DNA of 64,000 nucleotides from Kumtagia sp964244725 (GTDB lineage: Bacteria > Pseudomonadota > Alphaproteobacteria > Rhizobiales > Rhizobiaceae). The notes below the pieces were generated by a model, which was given only the letters and a program-made list of their open reading frames with translations, was not told the origin of the DNA and did no database searches. The translations under genes and the position numbers were made by a program. The stretch is from the NCBI GenBank assembly GCA_964244725.1, contig CAXTJQ010000003.1, positions 1 through 64,000 of the forward strand, given 5' to 3'. Of this stretch, positions 7,998-16,325 are shown piece after piece; the stretch's first letter is position 1; each line of letters begins with the position of its first letter.

Positions 7998-8079
7998 TCA
8001 GTTGGTCGTTATTCGTCGGTCGTGGTTGGAAATGCCTAAAAGCAGCTTAGGACTGTCGACTGACGAACGACGACTGACT
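7996..8079 (+). repeat. hairpin of iterated words between rplF and rplR
   Basis: The left arm starts within the rplF stop (AGTCAGTTGGTCGTTATTCG and on to TCGGTCG). The right arm at 8057-8079 is CGACTGACGAACGACGACT plus GACT. They form a long imperfect stem of roughly 20 bp with small bulges, made of repeats of GTCGT/ACGAC and CAGTC/GACTG. There is no U-tract. This is the second of four hairpins of this style in the operon. Confidence 0.7.
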
Positions 8080-8099
8080 CCTTGATCAGGATTGAAGCC

Positions 8100-8459
8100 A
8101 TGTCTGCCAAAGATACCCTACAGCGTCGCGCGCAGCGCATCCGCCGCCAGGTCAGGAAGGTCGCCGGCGAGCGTCCGCGTCTTTCTGTGCATCGGTCGTC
8201 GAAGAACATCTACGTCCAAGTCATTGACGACAAGAACGGCCGCACGCTTGCCGCCGCTTCGACGCTGGAAAAGGACCTGAAGGGCGGTCTGAAAACAGGC
8301 GCCGACACGGCAGCCGCAGCCGCGGTCGGCAAGCTCATCGCCGAGCGCGCCGTCAGGGCCGGCGTCAAGGAGGTCGTGTTCGATCGCGGCGCCTACATCT
8401 ATCATGGCCGGGTCAAGGCCCTGGCCGAAGCCGCACGCGAGGGTGGCCTCAGCTTCTGA
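8100..8459 (+). CDS. rplR: 50S ribosomal protein L18
   Basis: A 119-residue L18, MSAKDTLQRRAQRIRRQVRK, which binds 5S rRNA with L5 and L25. ATG 8100 is used; ATG 8082 would add six residues. The conserved blocks RPRLSVHRSSKNIYVQVIDD and VFDRGAYIYHGRVKALAEAA are present. A gap of 95 nt without an obvious strong hairpin precedes rpsE. Confidence 0.97.
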   Translation: MSAKDTLQRRAQRIRRQVRKVAGERPRLSVHRSSKNIYVQVIDDKNGRTLAAASTLEKDLKGGLKTGADTAAAAAVGKLIAERAVRAGVKEVVFDRGAYIYHGRVKALAEAAREGGLSF

Positions 8460-8554
8460 TTTTTCGCCCCCGGCAGCCGCTCCACCCGACATGATCGGGG
8501 GACGCTCCGGATCTCATCATCAATGTGCTTCCGGAAAAAAATAAGGAACAGGAT

Positions 8555-9115
8555 ATGGCACAGGAACGCAGGGAAGGCCGCGGTCGCGAACGTGAAGAAC
8601 GCGACGATGGCTTTGTCGACAAACTCGTCCACATCAATCGCGTCGCGAAGGTCGTCAAGGGCGGCCGTCGTTTCGGTTTTGCGGCGCTTGTCGTGGTTGG
8701 CGATCAGAAAGGCCGCGTCGGCTTCGGCCACGGCAAGGCGCGCGAGGTGCCGGAGGCGATCCGGAAGGCGACCGAGGCGGCCAAGCGCGAACTGATTTTC
8801 GTGCCCTTGCGCTCGGGTCGTACGCTGCATCACGATGTCGCCGGCCGTCACGGGGCGGGACGCGTTCTTCTCCGCGCGGCCAAGGCCGGCACCGGCATCA
8901 TCGCCGGCGGCCCGATGCGCGCCGTGTTCGAGACGCTCGGCATGCACGATGTCGTTGCCAAGTCGATGGGATCGTCGAACCCCTACAACATGGTTCGCGC
9001 TACGTTCGACGCGTTGAAGCACCAGATGCATCCGAAGGATGTGGCAGCCCAGCGCGGCATCAAATATTCGACGCTCCAGGCACGCCGCGGCTCCGCGGTT
9101 ACGGCCGAAGAATAG
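8555..9115 (+). CDS. rpsE: 30S ribosomal protein S5
   Basis: A 186-residue S5. It has the N-terminal double-stranded-RNA-binding-like domain (VDKLVHINRVAKVVKGGRRF) and the C-terminal domain (AGRHGAGRVLLRAAKAGTGI). It helps set decoding accuracy. ATG 8555 (MAQERREGRGRERE) follows AAGGAACAGGAT. An upstream in-frame ATG at 8525 would add ten residues. The N-terminal Arg/Glu-rich extension is usual in alphaproteobacteria. It is 17 nt before rpmD. Confidence 0.97.
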   Translation: MAQERREGRGREREERDDGFVDKLVHINRVAKVVKGGRRFGFAALVVVGDQKGRVGFGHGKAREVPEAIRKATEAAKRELIFVPLRSGRTLHHDVAGRHGAGRVLLRAAKAGTGIIAGGPMRAVFETLGMHDVVAKSMGSSNPYNMVRATFDALKHQMHPKDVAAQRGIKYSTLQARRGSAVTAEE

Positions 9116-9132
9116 CACGGAAGGACAGCATC

Positions 9133-9333
9133 ATGGCAAACGAAGCCACTAGATCCACCGTGACGGTCGAGCAGCTCGGAAGCCCGATCCGCCGCCCGAA
9201 GGAACAGCGCGCCACGCTGATCGGGCTCGGCCTGAACAAGCGTCACAAGAAGAGCACGCTCGAGGACACGTCGTCAGTGCGCGGCATGATCGCAGCCGTG
9301 AAGCATCTGGTTCGCGTCGTCGACGACAAGTGA
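9133..9333 (+). CDS. rpmD: 50S ribosomal protein L30
   Basis: A 66-residue L30 with the block SPIRRPKEQRATLIGLGLNK that identifies the family, followed by the second helix (GMIAAVKHLVRVVDD). Many bacteria lack L30; rhizobia keep it between rpsE and rplO, as here. ATG 9133 has AAGGACAGCATC upstream. It is 22 nt before rplO. Confidence 0.96.
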   Translation: MANEATRSTVTVEQLGSPIRRPKEQRATLIGLGLNKRHKKSTLEDTSSVRGMIAAVKHLVRVVDDK

Positions 9334-9355
9334 CCCGGCCGGCAGGAGAAGACCT

Positions 9356-9853
9356 ATGAAACTGAATGAACTGCGCGATAACGAAGGCGCGACGCATTCC
9401 AAGAAGCGGCTCGGCCGCGGCATCGGCTCGGGTTCGGGCAAGACCGCCGGGCGCGGCGTGAAGGGCCAGAAGGCGCGCTCCGGCGTCGCCATCAACGGCT
9501 TCGAAGGCGGCCAGATGCCGCTTTACCGCCGCTTGCCCAAGCGCGGCTTCAAGAATCCCTTCACGAAGAGCTACAATGTCGTGTCGCTCGAGCGAATCCA
9601 GATGGCCATCGACGCCGGCAAGCTGGATGCGATGGCGGTCGTCACGTCCGACGTGCTGATCGCGGCAGGCGTGATTCGCCGCCCGCGCGATGGCGTTCGT
9701 TTGCTGTCGGATGGCGAGTTGAAGGTCAACCTAGCCTTCGACGTCTCGGGCGCCTCCAAGGCGGCCGTGCAAAAGATCGAGGCAGCCGGCGGATCGGTGA
9801 AGGTCCCGGACGTCGTCGAGCCTGTCAGGAAGATGGTCGCCAAGGCCCAGTAA
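9356..9853 (+). CDS. rplO: 50S ribosomal protein L15
   Basis: A 165-residue L15. The Gly-rich, basic N-terminus (KKRLGRGIGSGSGKTAGRG, then KGQKARSG) threads into 23S rRNA, and the C-terminal half is the globular L18e/L15 fold. The GGCAGGAGA Shine-Dalgarno sequence is well placed before ATG 9356. A 142-nt gap with a hairpin follows before secY. Confidence 0.97.
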   Translation: MKLNELRDNEGATHSKKRLGRGIGSGSGKTAGRGVKGQKARSGVAINGFEGGQMPLYRRLPKRGFKNPFTKSYNVVSLERIQMAIDAGKLDAMAVVTSDVLIAAGVIRRPRDGVRLLSDGELKVNLAFDVSGASKAAVQKIEAAGGSVKVPDVVEPVRKMVAKAQ

Positions 9854-9869
9854 TCTCGATTTGGATGCG

Positions 9870-9890
9870 GCGGCGGCCTTGGGCTGCCGC
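9870..9890 (+). promoter_or_regulatory. hairpin upstream of secY
   Basis: GCGGCGGCC at 9870-9878 pairs with GGCTGCCGC at 9882-9890 (one G-U pair), with a 3-nt loop. It lies 17 nt after the rplO stop in the 142-nt gap before secY. No U-tract follows. It may slow or partly terminate transcription between ribosomal genes and secY. Confidence 0.4.
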
Positions 9891-9995
9891 TTGCAACCTC
9901 GTGATGCCGAGCCTATCTCGTGGCTTCCTCGACGAGGGTCCCGACCCAATGCCGCCGCTGCGGCCATCCCAGCGTGACGGAGCGGAGAACAATCC

Positions 9996-11336
9996 ATGGC
10001 ATCGGCCGCCGAACAACTTGCCTCCAACCTGAATTTTGCGGCCTTCGCCAAGGCCGAAGACTTGAAGAAGCGCATCTGGTTCACGCTGGGTGCGCTTCTC
10101 GTTTATCGGCTCGGCACCTACATCCCGCTTCCCGGCATCAATCCCGAAGCTTTTGCGCAAGCCTTCACGCAACAGAGCCGCGGCGTGCTCGGCATCTTCA
10201 ACATGTTCGCGGGCGGCGCCGTTCAGCGCATGGCGATCTTCGCTCTCGGGATCATGCCCTACATTTCCGCTTCCATCATCATGCAGCTGATGACATCGGT
10301 CGTGCCGTCGCTCGAAGCGCTCAAGAAGGAAGGGGAGCAGGGCCGCAAGGTCATCAACCAGTACACGCGCTATGGCACCGTCCTCCTCGCGCTGGTGCAG
10401 GCCTATGGCATCTCGGTCGGCCTCGAGGGCGGCGCAGGCATTGTCAGCGATCCCGGCATACTGTTCCGCGCCTCGGCCGTCATCACCCTCGTCGGCGGCA
10501 CGATGTTCCTGATGTGGCTCGGCGAGCAGATCACCGCGCGCGGCATCGGCAACGGCATTTCGCTCATTATTTTCGCCGGCATCGTCGCCGGCCTGCCGAA
10601 CGCGATCGGCGGTACGCTTGAGCTCGGCCGCACCGGCGCGCTTTCGACCGGCGTCATCCTGGCGATCATCGTGCTTTGCGTGGTCGTCATTGCGGCGATC
10701 GTCTTTTTCGAGCGCGCGCAGCGACGTCTGCTCATCCAATATCCGAAGCGGCAGGTCGGCAACCGCATGTTTCAGGGCGACACCTCGCACCTACCCCTGA
10801 AGCTGAATACCGCGGGCGTCATTCCGCCGATCTTCGCGTCTTCGCTTCTGCTGCTGCCGGCGACAGTGGCGGGGTTCTCGAACACGCAGAACCTGCCGGG
10901 CTGGGCGAGCAGTATTCTGGCCACGCTCGGCCACGGCCAGCCCGCTTACATGTTTCTCTATGCGGCGATGATCGTGTTCTTCGCCTTTTTCTATACCGCC
11001 ATCGTCTTCAATCCGAAGGACACGGCCGACCAGTTGAAGAAGCATTCCGGCTTCATTCCCGGCTATAGGCCGGGCGAGCGCACCGCGGAATACATCGACT
11101 ACGTGCTGACCCGAATCACCGTCATCGGCGCGATCTATCTCGTCGTCATCTGCTTGATGCCCGAATTCCTGATCTCGGCCACTGGCGTTCCGTTTTATCT
11201 TGGTGGAACATCGCTGCTGATCGTGGTCAGCGTGACGCTCGATACCGTCGCGCAGATCCAGGGACACCTGATCGCCCATCAGTACGAGGGGTTGATCAAG
11301 AAGTCGAAGTTGCGCGGGGGGAAGAGGGCACGATGA
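9996..11336 (+). CDS. secY: protein translocase subunit SecY
   Basis: A 446-residue SecY with ten predicted membrane segments, the pore of the Sec translocon. Recognisable elements are the plug region after PLPGINPEAFAQ, the block GIMPYISASIIMQLM, and the cytoplasmic loop with NPKDTADQLKKHSGFIPGYR that binds SecA and the ribosome. The start at ATG 9996 follows GGAGCGGAGAACAATCC. Its stop overlaps adk by 4 nt (ATGA), so secY and adk are co-translated. Confidence 0.98.
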   Translation: MASAAEQLASNLNFAAFAKAEDLKKRIWFTLGALLVYRLGTYIPLPGINPEAFAQAFTQQSRGVLGIFNMFAGGAVQRMAIFALGIMPYISASIIMQLMTSVVPSLEALKKEGEQGRKVINQYTRYGTVLLALVQAYGISVGLEGGAGIVSDPGILFRASAVITLVGGTMFLMWLGEQITARGIGNGISLIIFAGIVAGLPNAIGGTLELGRTGALSTGVILAIIVLCVVVIAAIVFFERAQRRLLIQYPKRQVGNRMFQGDTSHLPLKLNTAGVIPPIFASSLLLLPATVAGFSNTQNLPGWASSILATLGHGQPAYMFLYAAMIVFFAFFYTAIVFNPKDTADQLKKHSGFIPGYRPGERTAEYIDYVLTRITVIGAIYLVVICLMPEFLISATGVPFYLGGTSLLIVVSVTLDTVAQIQGHLIAHQYEGLIKKSKLRGGKRAR

Positions 11337-11920
11337 GGCTGATATTGCTTGGGCCGCCGGGGGCGGGCAAGGGGACGCAAGCACTAAGGCTGGTCGAGAA
11401 ACACGGGATTCCGCAGCTTTCCACGGGAGACATGCTGCGGGCAGCTGTGAAAGCCGGATCCGAGGTTGGCAAGCGCGCCAAGGAAGTCATGGATTCGGGG
11501 GCGCTGGTATCGGACGAGATCGTCAACGCCATTGTGGCGGAACGCATCGATCAGCCGGATTGCGCCAAGGGTTTTATTCTTGACGGATTCCCGCGGACGC
11601 TGGTGCAGGCCGACTCGGTTGGAGCGATGCTGGCCGAGCGTGAACTGAAGCTCGACGCGGTGATCGAGTTCGCCGTCGACGACAAGGCGCTGGTCGGGCG
11701 GATCGTCAAGCGCGCCGATGAAACCAAGTCGGCCGGTCGGCCGGTGCGGTTGGACGACACGCCGGAGGTTTTCGACGAGCGGCTGCGCGAATATTACAAG
11801 AAGACCGCGCCGCTCATCGGTTACTATTACGCCAAGGGCATGCTGAAGAGAATCGACGGCATGGCCGAGATGGACGCCGTTACAGAATCGATCGAAGGCA
11901 TTCTGGCCGAGGCCGAATAA
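11333..11920 (+). CDS. adk: adenylate kinase (short-lid type)
   Basis: A 195-residue adenylate kinase interconverting ATP plus AMP and two ADP. The P-loop GPPGAGKGTQA lies at residues 7-17, the AMP-binding LSTGDMLRAAV follows, and the DGFPRTLVQA block is present. It lacks the long LID insertion with zinc ligands, leaving a short RAD-ETKSAGRPVRLDDTPE loop typical of alphaproteobacteria. The ATG overlaps the secY stop. A 186-nt gap with a possible promoter follows. Confidence 0.96.
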   Translation: MRLILLGPPGAGKGTQALRLVEKHGIPQLSTGDMLRAAVKAGSEVGKRAKEVMDSGALVSDEIVNAIVAERIDQPDCAKGFILDGFPRTLVQADSVGAMLAERELKLDAVIEFAVDDKALVGRIVKRADETKSAGRPVRLDDTPEVFDERLREYYKKTAPLIGYYYAKGMLKRIDGMAEMDAVTESIEGILAEAE

Positions 11921-11935
11921 ACCGTCGCCTTGTTG

Positions 11936-11964
11936 TTGACTCGTCGCGCAAAATAAATTATGGC
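11936..11964 (+). promoter_or_regulatory. candidate sigma-70-type promoter upstream of rpsM
   Basis: TTGACT at 11936-11941 and TATGGC at 11959-11964 are separated by 17 nt, in an AT-rich patch 16 nt after the adk stop. It would give the alpha operon (rpsM, rpsK, rpoA, rplQ) its own transcription start. The minus-10 match is moderate. Confidence 0.4.
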
Positions 11965-12073
11965 GCAACGTCTCCCATCAAGGAACGAGGCGTCCGGGTT
12001 CGCGAGAGCCCTTCTGCCGCTTTGAGAAGAACCCCGCAAGGGCCGGCCTCCACCGGACGCGGGACAATCGAGC

Positions 12074-12088
12074 GCCGGCCATGCCGGC
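12074..12088 (+). promoter_or_regulatory. small hairpin in the rpsM leader
   Basis: GCCGGC, CAT loop, GCCGGC form a 6-bp stem ending 18 nt before the rpsM ATG, just upstream of its GGAGAGA ribosome-binding site. It is a possible translational control element. In E. coli the alpha operon is repressed by S4 at an mRNA structure in this position, but S4 is not encoded here. Confidence 0.3.
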
Positions 12089-12106
12089 CCAAATGGAGAG
12101 AGAAAA

Positions 12107-12475
12107 ATGGCACGTATCGCCGGAGTCAACATCCCGACCAACAAGCGCGTCATCATCGCGCTTCAATACATTCACGGCATCGGCAAGAAGTTCGCCTCCG
12201 AGATCGTCGAGAAGGTCGGCATTCCGGCTGACCGACGCGTCAACCAGATGACCGATGCCGAGGTTCTGGCGATCCGCGAGACGATCGATCGCGACTACCA
12301 GGTCGAGGGCGATTTGCGCCGCGAGACCTCGATGAACATCAAGCGCCTGATGGATCTCGGCGCATACCGTGGACTTCGGCATCGCCGCAACCTCCCGGTT
12401 CGCGGCCAGCGCACGCATACCAACGCGCGCACCCGCAAGGGTCCCGCCAAGGCGATCGCGGGGAAGAAGAAGTAA
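12107..12475 (+). CDS. rpsM: 30S ribosomal protein S13
   Basis: A 122-residue S13, MARIAGVNIPTNKRVIIALQ, with the helix-two-turn-helix fold. Its C-terminal tail RGQRTHTNARTRKGPAKAIA reaches the P-site tRNA. S13 forms bridges B1a and B1b to the large subunit. TGGAGAGAGAAAA gives a good Shine-Dalgarno sequence before ATG 12107. It is first in the alpha operon and is followed by a long hairpin. Confidence 0.98.
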   Translation: MARIAGVNIPTNKRVIIALQYIHGIGKKFASEIVEKVGIPADRRVNQMTDAEVLAIRETIDRDYQVEGDLRRETSMNIKRLMDLGAYRGLRHRRNLPVRGQRTHTNARTRKGPAKAIAGKKK

Positions 12476-12479
12476 TTAC

Positions 12480-12547
12480 GGCAGTCGGCAATCGGCAATC
12501 GGCAGTCGTAAAAATCACCGACTGCCGACTGCCGAAGCCCGACTGCC
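12480..12547 (+). repeat. hairpin of iterated words between rpsM and rpsK
   Basis: The 29-nt left arm (12480-12508) is repeats of GGCAGTCG/GGCAATCG. The 29-nt right arm (12519-12547) is repeats of CGACTGCC. They pair at about 25 of 29 positions around a 10-nt AT-rich loop. There is no U-tract after it. This is the clearest of the four word-repeat hairpins in this operon. Confidence 0.8.
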
Positions 12548-12604
12548 TTTCAAGGTGGAGCCGCTGGCATTACGGCGGCGTAGAGATCGATCGAAAGGAC
12601 CAAA

Positions 12605-12994
12605 ATGGCCAAGGAAGCCGGGCGCGTAAAGCGTCGCGAACGCAAGAACATCTCGTCGGGCGTCGCCCACGTGAATTCGACCTTCAACAACACGATGATC
12701 ACCGTGACCGATGCGCAGGGCAACACCATCGCCTGGTCGTCGGCCGGCGCTCAAGGCTTCAAGGGTTCGCGCAAGTCGACGCCCTTCGCCGCCCAGATGG
12801 CTGCGGAAGACGTCGCCAAGAAGGCTCAGGAGCATGGCATGCGCACCCTCGAAGTCGAGGTTTGCGGTCCGGGCTCGGGTCGTGAGTCGGCGCTGCGCGC
12901 CCTTCAGGCGGGCGGGTTCACCATCACCTCGATCCGGGACGTGACGCCGATCCCGCACAATGGCTGCCGCCCGCGCAAGAAGCGCCGCGTCTAG
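12605..12994 (+). CDS. rpsK: 30S ribosomal protein S11
   Basis: A 129-residue S11 with the conserved blocks VNSTFNNTMITVTDAQGNTI, SSAGAQGFKGSRKSTPFAAQ and the C-terminal TPIPHNGCRPRKKRRV. S11 lies on the platform near the mRNA exit. The start ATG 12605 has GAAAGGACCAAA upstream. It lies between the word-repeat hairpin and rpoA. Confidence 0.98.
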   Translation: MAKEAGRVKRRERKNISSGVAHVNSTFNNTMITVTDAQGNTIAWSSAGAQGFKGSRKSTPFAAQMAAEDVAKKAQEHGMRTLEVEVCGPGSGRESALRALQAGGFTITSIRDVTPIPHNGCRPRKKRRV

Positions 12995-13094
12995 CATTCT
13001 TATTTTCACCGCTGGACGAGCGCTTGCGTTCGTTCGGCATTTCCAGATCGCCCGCCACGATTGGATGGTGGCGGGGTATTGGAAGGACAGACTT

Positions 13095-14105
13095 ATGATC
13101 CAGAAAAATTGGCAAGAACTGATCAAGCCGAACAAGATCGAGTTCTCCTCGAAGAAAAAGACGCTGACCAACCTTGTCGCCGAGCCGCTCGAGCGCGGCT
13201 TCGGCCTAACGCTGGGCAACGCGCTTCGCCGAGTGCTTCTGTCGTCGCTGCGCGGCGCGGCCGTGACAGCCGTCCAGATCGACGGTGTGCTTCATGAATT
13301 CTCCTCGATCGCCGGCGTGCGCGAGGATGTTACTGACATCGTGCTCAACATCAAGGAGATCGCCATCAAGATGGACGGCGACGGACCCAAACGCATGGTC
13401 GTGCGCAAGCAGGGGCCTGGCGCGGTCCTTGCTGGCGACATCCAGACGGTGGGCGACGTCGAGATCCTGAACCCCGACCATGTGATCTGCACGCTCGACG
13501 AGGGCGCGGAAATCCGCATGGAATTCACCGTCGACACCGGCAAGGGCTACGTGCCGGCCGAGCGCAACCGCGCCGAGGACGCGCCGATCGGGCTCATCCC
13601 GGTCGACAGCCTCTATTCCCCGGTGAAGAAGGTTTCCTATAAGGTCGAGAACACCCGCGAGGGCCAGGTTCTCGATTACGACAAGCTGACGATGACGATC
13701 GAGACCAACGGCTCGATCTCCGGCGAGGACGCCGTGGCGTTCGCGGCGCGCATCCTGCAGGACCAGCTCGGCCTGTTCGTCAACTTCGACGAGCCGCAGA
13801 AGGCGCAGACCGAGGAGACCGTTACCGAGCTCGCCTTCAACCCCGCGCTGCTCAAGAAGGTCGACGAACTCGAGCTTTCCGTGCGTTCGGCCAACTGCCT
13901 GAAGAACGACAACATCGTCTACATCGGCGACCTGATCCAGAAGACGGAAGCCGAGATGCTGCGCACGCCGAACTTCGGCCGCAAGTCGCTCAACGAGATC
14001 AAGGAGGTGCTGGCCACGATGGGCCTGCACCTCGGCATGGAAGTGATCGACTGGCCGCCGGAGAATATCGAAGACCTGGCCAAGCGGTACGAAGATCAGT
14101 ACTGA
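13095..14105 (+). CDS. rpoA: DNA-directed RNA polymerase subunit alpha
   Basis: A 336-residue alpha subunit. Residues 1 to about 230 form the dimerising N-terminal domain (RGFGLTLGNALRRVLLSSL), then comes a linker, then the C-terminal domain (ELELSVRSANCLKNDNIVYI, GRKSLNEIKEVLATMGLHLG) that binds UP elements and activators. ATG 13095 (MIQKNWQELIKPNKIE) with TTGGAAGGACAG upstream is the standard rhizobial start. A frame open from 12960 overlaps rpsK and is spurious. A hairpin-rich gap separates it from rplQ. Confidence 0.98.
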   Translation: MIQKNWQELIKPNKIEFSSKKKTLTNLVAEPLERGFGLTLGNALRRVLLSSLRGAAVTAVQIDGVLHEFSSIAGVREDVTDIVLNIKEIAIKMDGDGPKRMVVRKQGPGAVLAGDIQTVGDVEILNPDHVICTLDEGAEIRMEFTVDTGKGYVPAERNRAEDAPIGLIPVDSLYSPVKKVSYKVENTREGQVLDYDKLTMTIETNGSISGEDAVAFAARILQDQLGLFVNFDEPQKAQTEETVTELAFNPALLKKVDELELSVRSANCLKNDNIVYIGDLIQKTEAEMLRTPNFGRKSLNEIKEVLATMGLHLGMEVIDWPPENIEDLAKRYEDQY

Positions 14106-14112
14106 GCGAAAA

Positions 14113-14186
14113 GCGGATAGGGAGTAGCGAATAGGGAAGAGAAGGCGTATCGCGATACTATTCGCTGTTCGCTATTCTCTATTCGC
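14113..14186 (+). repeat. hairpin of iterated words between rpoA and rplQ
   Basis: A 26-nt left arm (14113-14138, GCGGATAGGGAGTAGCGAAT and on) faces a 26-nt right arm (14161-14186, TTCGCTGTTCGCTATTCTCT and on). Most of the five mismatches are G-U compatible in RNA. Both arms repeat the word GCGAATAG. The loop contains a perfect 12-bp palindrome GTATCGCGATAC (14147-14158). There is no U-tract. Confidence 0.75.
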
Positions 14187-14231
14187 CATTTACAATCGCG
14201 GGCGGCATGCCCGGAACGTTTGGAGACACCC

Positions 14232-14654
14232 ATGCACCACGGATTTGCCGGCCGAAGGTTCGGCCGCAGCTCGAGCCACCGCCAGGCAATGCTGGCCAAT
14301 CTCGCTGTCTCGCTGCTCGAACACGAGCAGATCGTCACCACATTGCCAAAGGCCAAGGATCTGCGGCCGATCGTGGAAAAGCTCGTCACGCTGGGCAAGC
14401 GCGGCGACCTTCACGCCCGCCGGCAGGTGATCGCCCAAGTCGGCAACGAAGGCGTCGTGCGCCGGTTGTTCGACACGATCGCGCCCCGGTACGCCACCCG
14501 CAATGGCGGCTACCTCCGCATCATGAAGGCCGGTTTCCGCCAAGGCGACAACGCGGCCATGGCGGTGATCGAGTTCGTCGATCGCGACGCCTCGGCGAAG
14601 GGCGCCGGCGACCGCGCGCGGCTCGAAGCCGAAGGCGAATCCGAAGCCGCTTAA
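14232..14654 (+). CDS. rplQ: 50S ribosomal protein L17
   Basis: A 140-residue L17. ATG 14232 (MHHGFAGRRFGRSSSHRQAM) aligns with the usual MRHG start; an in-frame ATG at 14220 would add four residues. The body keeps LLEHEQIVTTLPKAKDLRPI and the NGGYLRIMKAGFRQGDNAAM signature. The C-terminal Glu/Ala-rich tail is common in rhizobia. It is the last gene of the ribosomal block and is followed by an intrinsic terminator. Confidence 0.96.
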   Translation: MHHGFAGRRFGRSSSHRQAMLANLAVSLLEHEQIVTTLPKAKDLRPIVEKLVTLGKRGDLHARRQVIAQVGNEGVVRRLFDTIAPRYATRNGGYLRIMKAGFRQGDNAAMAVIEFVDRDASAKGAGDRARLEAEGESEAA

Positions 14655-14678
14655 CCAAAATTCGTGGGTGGACGTCAT

Positions 14679-14699
14679 GGGGGCCGGAGGCCCCCTTTT
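14679..14699 (+). terminator. intrinsic terminator after rplQ
   Basis: GGGGGCC, GGA loop, GGCCCCC followed directly by TTTT: a perfect 7-bp GC-only stem with a U-tract, 24 nt after the rplQ stop. It ends the ribosomal super-operon. Confidence 0.9.
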
Positions 14700-14717
14700 G
14701 CGTTTGCGCCTGTCTCG

Positions 14718-14743
14718 CCATTTGACGCCGCCATTTGACGCCG
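14718..14743 (+). repeat. 13-bp exact tandem duplication
   Basis: CCATTTGACGCCG occurs twice head to tail in the gap between the rplQ terminator and the Deg protease gene. It is probably a recent slippage duplication; no function is evident. The rest of the gap (14700-14846) shows no clear promoter. Confidence 0.8.
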
Positions 14744-14846
14744 CCACCGGTGACCAAGGGCGCTGCCTTGGCCTGACTGCTTTCCGACGCCTTTCATTCT
14801 GCACAATCTTCGCGTCTAACCGCCATGACCGCTCGGGAGAATTGAT

Positions 14847-16325
14847 ATGGTCCTGAAAGGCCTCGCCGCCCTTCTGGTTGCGGCACTGTTGTCGTTGGCC
14901 GCCTCGGCGCATGCGCAGGATGCCGCGCCCGCCCCGGGCCTCAAGGATGTGCTGCGCGGCTTGCTCGACGGCATGGAAGAGCCGGCGACGCCGGCAGCGC
15001 CGGCGGGTCGGCGCTTGCCGTTCGGGCGCGCCGAGATCGAATTGTCCTACGCGCCGCTGGTCAGGGACACCGCGCCCGCGGTCGTCAATGTTTATGCGTC
15101 GAGCGCGGCGAAGGCGCGGTCGCCCTTCGACGGCGACCCATTCTTCGAGCAGTTCTTCGGCGGACAGGCGCCGCCGCGCGCAAAGTCGGCGCTTGGCTCG
15201 GGCGTCCTGGTCGATCCTTCGGGTTTCATCGTCACCAATTTCCACGTCATCGAGGATGCCGACGAGGTCAAGGTCGCCACTGCGGATGGCCGCGAGTTCG
15301 AGAGCAAGGTTTTGTTGAAGGACGAGACCCTCGACCTGGCCGTGTTGAAGGTCGAAAGCGACACGCCGTTCCCGGTCATCGCGATCGGAAATTCGGATGC
15401 GCTGCAGGTGGGCGACCTGGTGCTCGCCATGGGCAATCCCTTCGGCGTCGGCCAGACGACGACGAGCGGCATCGTTTCGGCGCTGGCGCGCTCGCATATC
15501 GGCGTGTCCGACTTCGGATTCTTCATCCAGACCGACGCGGCGATCAATCCCGGCAATTCCGGCGGCGCGCTGATCAACATGACGGGCCAGTTGATCGGGA
15601 TCAACACCGCCATCTACAGCCGCAGCGGCGGGTCGATCGGCATCGGCTTCGCCATTCCGTCCAACATCGTGCGCGCCGTCGTCAAATCCGCGCAGGCCGG
15701 GCGCGACTATTTCGAGCGGCCCTACATCGGCGCGACCTTCGAGGCCGTCACCGCGCCGATCGCGGAATCGCTTGGCATGGCGAAGCCGACCGGAGCGCTG
15801 GCCTCCGCCGTTACGCCCGGCGCGCCCGCCGACCAGGCCGGCCTCGAGGCTGGCGATGTGGTGCTCGCGATGAACGGCATCGCGATCGAGCATGTCGACG
15901 CGTTGGGCTATCGGCTGTCGACGCAGGATATCGGGGCGACGGCGTCGCTGAAGGTGCTGAGCGGCGGAGCCGAGAAGACGATCGATGTAGTGCTGGAGCG
16001 TGCGCCAGACGTTGCCGGCGGGGAGCCGGTGCTCATCACCGGCGACAGCCCGTTCGCCGGCGCGAAAGTCGCGCGGCTCTCGCCCGCCCTGGCGCAGCGT
16101 CTCGGGATGAAAGTCGATGCGGGTGGGGTCGCGGTAATCGGCATAGACGGCGATTCGCCAGCGGCCGGCTTCGGCTTCCTGCCCAGGGACATCGTCCGCG
16201 AGGTCAATGGCGAGGCGGTGGCCTCCGCCCAACAGCTTGAGCAGATCGCCGCCGGCCGCACGCGCTGGTGGCGCTTCACGATCGAGCGCGACGGGCAGCT
16301 CCTGCGCCAGATGCTGCGCTATTGA
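14847..16325 (+). CDS. periplasmic Deg/HtrA serine endoprotease
   Basis: A 492-residue trypsin-like periplasmic protease of the DegP/DegQ/DegS group. A signal peptide covers residues 1-23 (AHA before QD). The catalytic triad is His133 (VTNFHVIE), Asp163 (DLAVLKVE) and Ser238 (NPGNSGGALI). Two PDZ domains follow, about 300-385 and 400-490. It degrades or refolds damaged envelope proteins. The N-terminal linker is Ala/Pro rich. Its TGA shares one base with the rarA ATG, a coupling not explained by function. Which Deg paralogue it is cannot be settled from sequence alone. Confidence 0.92.
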   Translation: MVLKGLAALLVAALLSLAASAHAQDAAPAPGLKDVLRGLLDGMEEPATPAAPAGRRLPFGRAEIELSYAPLVRDTAPAVVNVYASSAAKARSPFDGDPFFEQFFGGQAPPRAKSALGSGVLVDPSGFIVTNFHVIEDADEVKVATADGREFESKVLLKDETLDLAVLKVESDTPFPVIAIGNSDALQVGDLVLAMGNPFGVGQTTTSGIVSALARSHIGVSDFGFFIQTDAAINPGNSGGALINMTGQLIGINTAIYSRSGGSIGIGFAIPSNIVRAVVKSAQAGRDYFERPYIGATFEAVTAPIAESLGMAKPTGALASAVTPGAPADQAGLEAGDVVLAMNGIAIEHVDALGYRLSTQDIGATASLKVLSGGAEKTIDVVLERAPDVAGGEPVLITGDSPFAGAKVARLSPALAQRLGMKVDAGGVAVIGIDGDSPAAGFGFLPRDIVREVNGEAVASAQQLEQIAAGRTRWWRFTIERDGQLLRQMLRY

